The position numbers and the translations under genes are program-made. A stretch of DNA of 9,268 bases from Thermoplasmata archaeon (GTDB taxonomy: Archaea; Thermoplasmatota; Thermoplasmata; Thermoplasmatales; Thermoplasmataceae), in NCBI GenBank assembly GCA_021802165.1, contig JAKAAU010000047.1:1-9268 (forward strand), written 5' to 3'. Below, piece after piece: positions 1 to 4,914 of this stretch. The stretch's first letter is position 1. Each line of letters begins with the position of its first letter. The notes beneath the pieces were generated by a model. That model was given only the letters and a program-made list of their open reading frames with translations. It searched no databases and was not told the DNA's origin.

Positions 1-291
1 TACCGTTTCCATTGCCATATTCCATGGAAGTTTTATATTTACGGGATATATGATTGAACCTGTAAGGCTGGAGGCAAACAATAACTCCATAAACTCTATT
101 GAATTATAATCAGCAACTGCAATCACAGTTCCTTTCGAAATGCCCATTTTGTTCATGGACGTTGACAGGCGCAAAACCTTTTCAAACAGGTCTCTGTATG
201 TAATACTTCTGCTGCCAGATATAACTTTCTTTTCCGGAAAAAGGGATGAAGCTCTCTTCATTATATTGATAACTGTAAATCCATTGCCCAT
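1..291 (-). CDS. AMP-forming acyl-CoA synthetase, N-terminal part (cut by window edge)
   Basis: Only the first 97 codons are in the window; the gene continues past position 1. The reading starts MGNGFTVINIMKRASS and continues through a stretch typical of the N-terminal subdomain of ANL-superfamily (AMP-binding) ligases: ITYRDLFEKV around residues 30-39, then a 'MGISKGTVIAVADYNSIEF' segment matching the usual 'G(v/i)xkGdxVavxxxNsxeF' pattern, then 'LTGSIIYPVNIKL', the counterpart of 'GAvxvPlNprl'. The ATP-binding and adenylation motifs lie outside, so substrate class cannot be read. Such enzymes activate fatty acids with ATP and CoA. The ATG lies 8 bases after the stop of the acyl-CoA dehydrogenase gene, and AGGTGGT, a good match to the archaeal Shine-Dalgarno AGGTGAT, overlaps that stop. 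Co-transcription and coupled translation are therefore likely, fitting a fatty-acid activation plus beta-oxidation operon. Confidence 0.82.
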   Translation of the reverse strand, partial: MGNGFTVINIMKRASSLFPEKKVISGSRSITYRDLFEKVLRLSTSMNKMGISKGTVIAVADYNSIEFMELLFASSLTGSIIYPVNIKLPWNMAMETV

Positions 292-302
292 TTTACCACC
301 TA
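292..302 (-). promoter_or_regulatory. Shine-Dalgarno site overlapping the upstream stop codon
   Basis: On the minus strand the sequence TTAGGTGGTAAAATG joins the TAG stop of the acyl-CoA dehydrogenase gene to the ATG of the acyl-CoA synthetase. AGGTGGT resembles the archaeal ribosome-binding consensus AGGTGAT and sits 4 bases before the ATG. This is the clearest ribosome-binding site in the window, as expected for an internal gene of an operon where the first gene is leaderless. Confidence 0.65.
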
Positions 303-1946
303 ATTTTTCAAGGACCTCTCCGCACCATCTATATGGATGATTCCATGGGCTTGCCCGATAGCATTGCTTTCATAATCCTCTTTCTTTACAAACCTTCTGG
401 CGTATAATGATCCTGCCTTTACAAAATCATTGTTCCCGGTTTTATTCCCTATATGGATTAATAGAATAGCCGCCATGGAATGTCCCATAACTTCCATGCT
501 ATATTTTGCATGGAATTGTGCTTCCTCTACTCCCATAGATAATAAATTATCTATACTGTTTTTCAATGAATTGTAGCATGATTCTGCAGTAGCCGTCTCT
601 TCCCTGATTTCAGATAGAATGTTCTTAAAGTCTGAGAGCAATTTTATGTGTGCCTTCTTTCTCATTATGGCCTCAAGCATATCAAGTGCCTGAATATTGC
701 TTGCACCTTCCCATATGGGTGTTATAAGTGCCTCCCTGTGCCATCTTTCCACTGGAAATTCAGAGAGGAATCCTATTCCCCCATGTAGTTCTGTTGCCAT
801 CTGCGTAACTCTCGCTGATGAATCTGCTGTAATGTTTTTCACTATATGTGTCATAAGCCTTGTATAATTATATTCATCATCGTAAGGCGGCTTTGAATTT
901 ATGGAATTGTTGAATAGTTCAATGGATTTAAACGTAAGTGCTATAGACCCTTCCAGCAGCACCTCCATATCCAGCAAATCCTTTACTATTCCCGGATGTT
1001 CAATAAGCAGTTTACCAAAAGTCTTTCTTTTCCCCGTATAATAATAGGCTTCAAGGTACGCCTTTCTAGCTATCCCACAGGCTGCCGCAGCGTTGTCTAG
1101 CCTTGATACCATTAAATCCTCAGTTATATAGTATATTGCTTTCCCAGCATCACCTATCATATACGCTTCGGAACTATCAAGCTCAACCTCCCCTGAGGGA
1201 ACACTTTTAGTAGCGCTTTTTTCTTTGAGTCTCCTGAGCCGGTAATTCAATTCACCATCATTGTTCTTTCTGGGAATCAGAAATAATGATAATCCTTTAG
1301 CTCCATGATTGTCTCCATGAAATGCAGATGTAAGTGCAACATCTGCAAGGCCGGCATTGCTTGCAAAATATTTATCGCCTGTAAGGTACCAGAGGCCATT
1401 TCCTGATTCAGCCCTGGTTTTATTTGCTCCGAGATCACTGCCTCCCTGAATCTCTGTAAACCATGTTGCACCGAGCAATGTATCTTTAGTATCACCTATC
1501 AGCCCTGGCACATAGTCCTTCTGGAAGTCCGGTGCATATTTATGTATGGCATATGCTGTCTGGTGTGTAAGTGTGAGTATGCAGTATATGCCGGGGTCTG
1601 CTACCAGATACCCCATCGCGTAGTGCTCCATTATAGATTTCCCATGAAAATATGGCCTGCTTATGCCATACTCACGTATCAATTTGTCAAGGACATGCTT
1701 TTCCATCGGGCTAATCAGTATGCTATCTATCCTTTTTCCGTCTATACTCCACATCTTCTGCAATGGCTGTGAAACTTTGTCTATATAATCTGTAGTTTCA
1801 TACAGGTCTTTCCCGGCATATGCTCCCAGCGGGCTGAGATTTAGATGCTTTCCCATATAAAATTCAAGTATTTCCTGGAATGGCTTATCAATATCATAAT
1901 GGTTTTTTCCATATATGCTGGATAGAAAAGAATATGTATCATCCAT
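300..1946 (-). CDS. Acyl-CoA dehydrogenase, AidB/ACAD11-like
   Basis: A flavoprotein predicted to oxidise acyl-CoA to trans-2-enoyl-CoA in the cytoplasm, the first step of beta-oxidation. With the start used here the protein has 548 residues, the long form typical of AidB/ACAD11-like members rather than the roughly 380-residue short-chain type; the extra length is a C-terminal helical region after about residue 430. Visible motifs are ATWFTEIQGGSD (about 160-171; the FAD-contacting 'TExxxGSD' element), 'LTGDKYFASNAGLAD' (about 188-202), 'ATKSVPSGEV' (about 245-254), 'ELHGGIGFLSEFPVERWHRE' (about 387-406) and 'IWEGASNIQALD', whose Glu near residue 413 is at the usual catalytic-base position. 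The reading frame is open 33 bases further (to 1979), but those codons overlap the TATA box, so ATG 1946 (or ATG 1952) is preferred. Probably a leaderless first gene of an operon with the acyl-CoA synthetase. Substrate chain length cannot be inferred. Confidence 0.9.
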   Translation of the reverse strand: MDDTYSFLSSIYGKNHYDIDKPFQEILEFYMGKHLNLSPLGAYAGKDLYETTDYIDKVSQPLQKMWSIDGKRIDSILISPMEKHVLDKLIREYGISRPYFHGKSIMEHYAMGYLVADPGIYCILTLTHQTAYAIHKYAPDFQKDYVPGLIGDTKDTLLGATWFTEIQGGSDLGANKTRAESGNGLWYLTGDKYFASNAGLADVALTSAFHGDNHGAKGLSLFLIPRKNNDGELNYRLRRLKEKSATKSVPSGEVELDSSEAYMIGDAGKAIYYITEDLMVSRLDNAAAACGIARKAYLEAYYYTGKRKTFGKLLIEHPGIVKDLLDMEVLLEGSIALTFKSIELFNNSINSKPPYDDEYNYTRLMTHIVKNITADSSARVTQMATELHGGIGFLSEFPVERWHREALITPIWEGASNIQALDMLEAIMRKKAHIKLLSDFKNILSEIREETATAESCYNSLKNSIDNLLSMGVEEAQFHAKYSMEVMGHSMAAILLIHIGNKTGNNDFVKAGSLYARRFVKKEDYESNAIGQAHGIIHIDGAERSLKN

Positions 1947-1962
1947 ATTCATACAACTGCAA

Positions 1963-1975
1963 TTTATATATAAAA
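1963..1975 (-). promoter_or_regulatory. TATA-box promoter of the acyl-CoA dehydrogenase operon
   Basis: On the minus strand TTTTATATATAAA is a strong archaeal TATA box. Its upstream half is centred about 25 bases before ATG 1946, so transcription should begin at or next to that codon, giving a leaderless mRNA. This decides against the upstream in-frame ATG at 1979, which lies before the box. Confidence 0.6.
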
Positions 1976-2019
1976 CCATTGATGTGGCTATTACTTCTTT
2001 TTCCAGGATTTTGTCTCTG

Positions 2020-2031
2020 CTGGCATGCCAG
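2020..2031. repeat. Perfect 12-bp palindrome in the divergent promoter region
   Basis: CTGGCATGCCAG reads identically on both strands. It lies between the minus-strand dehydrogenase promoter and the plus-strand methyltransferase promoter, about 10 bases upstream of the latter's TATA-like element. Size, symmetry and placement are those of an operator for a dimeric regulator, but no regulator gene is in the window and the target gene is uncertain. Confidence 0.4.
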
Positions 2032-2040
2032 TACTACCAT

Positions 2041-2050
2041 AAATTAAATA
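2041..2050 (+). promoter_or_regulatory. TATA-like promoter element of the DNA methyltransferase gene
   Basis: AAATTAAATA is a moderate archaeal TATA match. Expected initiation is near 2070-2072, a few bases before ATG 2078. The in-frame GTG at 2057 would lie upstream of the transcript start and is not favoured. Confidence 0.4.
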
Positions 2051-2077
2051 CGAGATGTGCATAACATTAAATCTCAT

Positions 2078-2851
2078 ATGTTGAGAATAATGAAATACCC
2101 TGGATCGAAAACTGCCATAGTAGGTGAAATACAGCGGTTGTTTGACATATCACAATGCACCAGGTTTGTTGACGTGTTTTCCGGTTCAGGTTCTGTGATC
2201 ATCAATATCCATGCCGGGATTGAGGTATACAATGACCTTAACAGGGAACTTTTTATATTATTTAATTCACTTAAAAATAACTTTTCGCAGCTTTACAGGG
2301 CAGCCGATGCCGTGGCACGGGACAGAAAAATGTTTTTTGACTATTATGATGGTAGAATAGTTATGGATACGGGAAATCCAGAGATTGAAAAGGCTTTTTC
2401 AATTTTTTTTAATTTTAACACCGGTTTCGGGGGAATGGGCAATAGCTATGGAAAGAAAGACAAATCACTTTTCGGCACATATAGAAAGAATGTATCCAAC
2501 CTTCTTAAGGCAGAATCAAAAATAAGAAAAATGAAAATAGAAAATATGGATTTCCGTGAAGTTATAGATAAATATAATGATCCGGACACATTTTTTTACC
2601 TGGACCCTCCATATCCCGGAAAGGACTGGTATGTGCACAATTTTCTTGAAAGTGATTTCATTGAGTTGAGGAATACTCTGGGTAGCATTAAAGGCAAATA
2701 TTTAATGAATTTTAATTCCACGGATAAACTCCCTGTAAAAGTATTCGGCAAACCCTCGTTTGTAAAGGAATATGAAAATGAGAATGGTAAACCGGGGGAA
2801 ACAAATGCAAGAAAAGTATCATTTTATACCAATATGAATGTAAAAATATAA
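2078..2851 (+). CDS. Solitary adenine-N6 DNA methyltransferase, Dam/D12 class
   Basis: Predicted S-adenosylmethionine-dependent methyltransferase that methylates adenine at N6 in a specific DNA site. The 257-residue protein opens with MLRIMKYPGSK, the counterpart of the N-terminal '(W)aGgK' motif of this class. FVDVFSGSGSVI (about residues 30-41) carries the SAM-binding FxGxG-type loop, 'EVYNDLNRELF' (about 49-59) follows in the usual spacing, and FFYLDPPYPG (about 172-181) contains the catalytic DPPY motif. Motif I precedes DPPY, as expected for the alpha/D12 arrangement. The recognition sequence cannot be read. No restriction endonuclease is adjacent: the neighbours are a divergent fatty-acid operon and a DUF72 gene, so it looks like an orphan methyltransferase. 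The reading frame extends to a GTG at 2057, and ATG 2090 (MKYPGSK) is a third possible start; 2078 fits the promoter position best. Confidence 0.88.
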   Translation: MLRIMKYPGSKTAIVGEIQRLFDISQCTRFVDVFSGSGSVIINIHAGIEVYNDLNRELFILFNSLKNNFSQLYRAADAVARDRKMFFDYYDGRIVMDTGNPEIEKAFSIFFNFNTGFGGMGNSYGKKDKSLFGTYRKNVSNLLKAESKIRKMKIENMDFREVIDKYNDPDTFFYLDPPYPGKDWYVHNFLESDFIELRNTLGSIKGKYLMNFNSTDKLPVKVFGKPSFVKEYENENGKPGETNARKVSFYTNMNVKI

Positions 2852-2855
2852 TGCC

Positions 2856-2890
2856 ATTGGGATAAGAATTATTATTTATTGTTATCCAAT
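2856..2890. repeat. Inverted repeat enclosing the DUF72 promoter
   Basis: ATTGGGATAA (2856-2865) and TTATCCAAT (2882-2890) are inverted copies that pair over 9 bp with one bulged G, around a 16-base AT-rich loop. The repeat starts 5 bases after the methyltransferase stop and its loop contains the TATA element for the next gene. It could end the methyltransferase transcript as a hairpin, or be an operator whose half-sites flank the TATA box. Confidence 0.4.
2871..2880 (+). promoter_or_regulatory. TATA-box promoter of the DUF72 gene
   Basis: ATTATTTATT is centred about 25-26 bases before the ATG at 2901, so the mRNA should be leaderless. It lies in the loop of the inverted repeat at 2856-2890. 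No Shine-Dalgarno sequence precedes the ATG, which agrees. Confidence 0.5.
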
Positions 2891-2900
2891 TACATTATCC

Positions 2901-3686
2901 ATGATTTACCGTACAGGATGCTCGGGCTGGAGCTATGATTTCTGGAAAGGAAAAATTTATGATTACTCTGAATCTCCATCTAACTACCTCAGGGACTATG
3001 CCAGAATATTTGACACTGTGGAAATAGATTCTACGTTCTATGCAGCACAGAATAGTGAAACAGTGGAAAAATGGGCTTCATCTGTACCTGAGAACTTCCT
3101 TTTTTCCCCTAAAATGCCACGTAAAATAACACATGAGTCACGCCTTGAGAGATGTGAGGACGATCTTGCCTATTTCATGAAAAACATATCCTTGTTAAAT
3201 AACAGGCTTGGCACTGTGCTTATCCAGCTGCCTCCGGACTTTCCAATTAATACTGGTGTTCTGGAGAACTTTATAGAGCTGCTTCCCAACAATATCAAAT
3301 ATGCTATTGAATTCAGGCATCCTTCGTGGTTCATAGATGAAGTCTATGGAATCCTCCGGAAATCAGGAATAACAATGGTATGGTCGGTCCTGGATTATAT
3401 AAAAACACCTGAAATTAAAACCACTGAGAACCTTTATGTGCGCTTTCTAGGGAACAAATCGCTTGAAAAGAAAGACCTTGGGGAAATAAGAATAAACAGG
3501 CACAGAGAAATTGAACAATGGATTGGAAAAATTAAAAAGCAGGATTCAGGCCAGGGTACAGTTTTCATATATGCAAACAACCATTATGAGGGCTTATCGC
3601 CGGATACCATCAAATTTATCAGGCAGGAACTCGGGTTGCCTGCATCCGGTAATATGCTGATGGACAGGCAAAAAAAGCTCTTCTGA
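2901..3686 (+). CDS. DUF72 (YecE-family) TIM-barrel protein
   Basis: A 261-residue protein of the DUF72/YecE family, at about the usual full length. Recognisable family signatures are the N-terminal GCSGWSY (residues 6-12), VEIDSTFYA (40-48), 'FSPKMPRKITH' (68-78), 'VLIQLPPDF' (106-114), EFRHPSWF (137-144) and 'FIYANNHYEG' (222-231). The family has a TIM-barrel fold related to xylose-isomerase-like barrels; its biochemical function is not established, so none is assigned. The N-terminal Met follows a TATA element at leaderless spacing and starts directly before the conserved motif, so the start is secure. An odd feature is the extreme C-terminus, RQKKLF, which resembles a sliding-clamp-binding tail (bacterial QLxLF, archaeal PIP box), though it is shorter than a full PIP box. 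It is separated from the methyltransferase by 49 bases with its own promoter and from the next cluster by 50 bases. Confidence 0.9.
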   Translation: MIYRTGCSGWSYDFWKGKIYDYSESPSNYLRDYARIFDTVEIDSTFYAAQNSETVEKWASSVPENFLFSPKMPRKITHESRLERCEDDLAYFMKNISLLNNRLGTVLIQLPPDFPINTGVLENFIELLPNNIKYAIEFRHPSWFIDEVYGILRKSGITMVWSVLDYIKTPEIKTTENLYVRFLGNKSLEKKDLGEIRINRHREIEQWIGKIKKQDSGQGTVFIYANNHYEGLSPDTIKFIRQELGLPASGNMLMDRQKKLF

Positions 3687-3694
3687 TTCATACA

Positions 3695-3700
3695 TTTTTT
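3695..3700 (+). terminator. T-tract after the DUF72 gene
   Basis: A run of six T lies 9 bases after the DUF72 stop and is followed by further T-rich sequence to 3720. Archaeal RNA polymerase terminates at such coding-strand T tracts, so this probably separates the DUF72 transcript from the secretion-like operon. There is no hairpin. Confidence 0.4.
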
Positions 3701-3707
3701 CCGTTAT

Positions 3708-3720
3708 TATTTTATATTTT
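3708..3720 (+). promoter_or_regulatory. TATA-box promoter of the pilin/VirB6/VirB4-like operon
   Basis: TATTTTATATTTT is a strong archaeal TATA match, centred about 24 bases before the ATG at 3737, predicting a leaderless first gene. No other convincing promoter appears before the two downstream genes, which overlap their predecessors, so this element probably drives all three. Confidence 0.6.
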
Positions 3721-3736
3721 CGTATTATTACCAAAA

Positions 3737-3994
3737 ATGTTAATTGACTACGCCATTGCATCAATCAATGCAATGATGGGAAGAATAGATGATATAGTTA
3801 TATCAGTATCTGCAGTTCTTATTACTCTCCTGTGGATACCGATTGCACTAAACTTCTTCAGTACTGATGAGAACAAAAAAATAATGGCAAGGGAACGGCT
3901 TAAGAATGCTGCTATAGGCACAGTAATATTTATTATGGCAATCAGCGGCATATTATTTACCGTTTTCAATTATGTAGTTACCGGTAAAGTATGA
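3737..3994 (+). CDS. Small two-helix membrane protein, VirB2/TrbC- or CedA1-like pilin candidate
   Basis: An 85-residue protein with two predicted membrane helices, about residues 20-41 (ending LLWIPIALNF) and 58-82, joined by a charged loop with several Lys/Arg (STDENKKIMARERLKN, 42-57). The pattern 'ARERLKNAAIGTVIFIMAI' (basic helix start, then A-A-I-G and a hydrophobic run) is what VirB2/TrbC-type conjugative pilins and pilin-like subunits of minimal type IV systems show before their second helix. No cleavable signal peptide is evident; TM1 may itself act as the signal anchor. The gene is first in an operon, its TGA sharing ATGA with the start of a polytopic membrane protein that is followed by a VirB4-like ATPase. 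Such a position is typical of a pilin or CedA1-like subunit. Short proteins with two helices are easily over-interpreted, so homology is inferred mainly from this loop motif plus context. Confidence 0.6.
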   Translation: MLIDYAIASINAMMGRIDDIVISVSAVLITLLWIPIALNFFSTDENKKIMARERLKNAAIGTVIFIMAISGILFTVFNYVVTGKV

Positions 3995-4914
3995 CCTATA
4001 CCTCAATTTTCCAGGAAATCGTAAAGGCTATAATAGACCTCTCTCGGCCTTCAATAGTATTGCTATGGCATATGATGGTAAAATACGGGCTTAACCCGGA
4101 ATATTCATATGAACAGTTTATAAAGGGGAATTCCCCATTCATTAATTTCTATAACTATCTTTTTTATAATGTTTATTCAGACGTTATTCTGGGAATAATA
4201 ACAATTTCTGCCATAGTTATGCTTGTATACAACTCATTTATAAAGCCATATCCGCCCGCTAAATTTTTAATAAAAACATTCGCCGCCATCATACTTTTTG
4301 AGGCATCCTACAGAATATCCATGTTATTTATCAGTATTTCCCTGGTATTTTATAATAATATATATTCGTTAAAAACAAGCTGGTACGGACTGGAATTTTC
4401 CGGGCTGTCTTTCTCAAATAGCCTTATATCAATTCTATTTACCGGAACATTTGTCATGGCAATTATGCTCCTTTTCGGCATACTTATAATCAGGCAGGCC
4501 CTAATTCTGTTCTTTATTCTGCTTATGCCAGTAGCATCTTTGCTGTTGATTATCCCAGGCAGCGAAAAGCAAATACTAAAACTGTACAGGATTTTCTTTG
4601 AACTTGCATTTTTCCCTTTTTTCACCATAATTATTCTTTATCTTATAGGCCTATTCAATAATCCATTTCTTGAAATTGGATTGATTTATGTAGCTGCAAC
4701 TGCACCGTTGTTCTTTGTTACCGAAATGTACAGGTATTTTCAGGGAACTATGAATTTTCTTAACACGGATGCGGCTGTAACTGAAATCTCCTCCGGGATT
4801 AGCGATATAAATCCTGTTTCTGTGCTGAATGGAGGAATCAATTTCGGCATTGATCCGGATACATCAGAAAGCCGGATACCTGGAATTATCGACGAAAATG
4901 GTGGTATACATTAA
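3991..4914 (+). CDS. Polytopic membrane protein, VirB6/CedA-like channel candidate
   Basis: A 307-residue protein with about six predicted membrane segments: roughly residues 62-80, 93-120, 143-165, 168-189, 201-222 and 227-248. The first about 60 residues are amphipathic and the last about 55 (from NTDAAVTEIS) are hydrophilic. 'IIRQALILFFILLMPVASLLLIIPG' (166-190) followed by a charged SEKQILKLYR loop and an aromatic helix 'FFELAFFPFF' resembles the best-conserved part of VirB6/TrbL and archaeal CedA proteins, where a hydrophobic 'P(l/v)a.lLlilPg' stretch precedes a basic loop. In type IV systems VirB6 is the inner-membrane channel component. The start is fixed by an ATGA overlap with the pilin-like gene, with GGTAA as a weak ribosome-binding site 5 bases before the ATG. 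The end overlaps the ATPase gene. Sequence similarity is weak, as is normal for this family, so context carries much of the call. Confidence 0.62.
   Translation: MTYTSIFQEIVKAIIDLSRPSIVLLWHMMVKYGLNPEYSYEQFIKGNSPFINFYNYLFYNVYSDVILGIITISAIVMLVYNSFIKPYPPAKFLIKTFAAIILFEASYRISMLFISISLVFYNNIYSLKTSWYGLEFSGLSFSNSLISILFTGTFVMAIMLLFGILIIRQALILFFILLMPVASLLLIIPGSEKQILKLYRIFFELAFFPFFTIIILYLIGLFNNPFLEIGLIYVAATAPLFFVTEMYRYFQGTMNFLNTDAAVTEISSGISDINPVSVLNGGINFGIDPDTSESRIPGIIDENGGIH

Noticed and set aside
140..340. Open frame of 66 codons on the plus strand
   Set aside because: It lies antisense to the acyl-CoA synthetase N-terminus and dehydrogenase C-terminus, both well supported by motifs, and has no recognisable domain.
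3748..3969. Antisense open frame of 73 codons over the pilin-like gene
   Set aside because: It is a shadow of the plus-strand gene, which has a TATA box at leaderless spacing and an ATGA-coupled neighbour.
4829..4897. N-terminal extension of the ATPase by 23 residues
   Set aside because: It overlaps the membrane-protein gene by 86 bases, and the PrgI-like domain begins directly after the later ATG at 4898.
3737..4914. Type IV pilus or archaellum membrane genes
   Set aside because: No class III signal peptide, no GspE-type ATPase and no TadC-like motif are present; the ATPase is VirB4-like.
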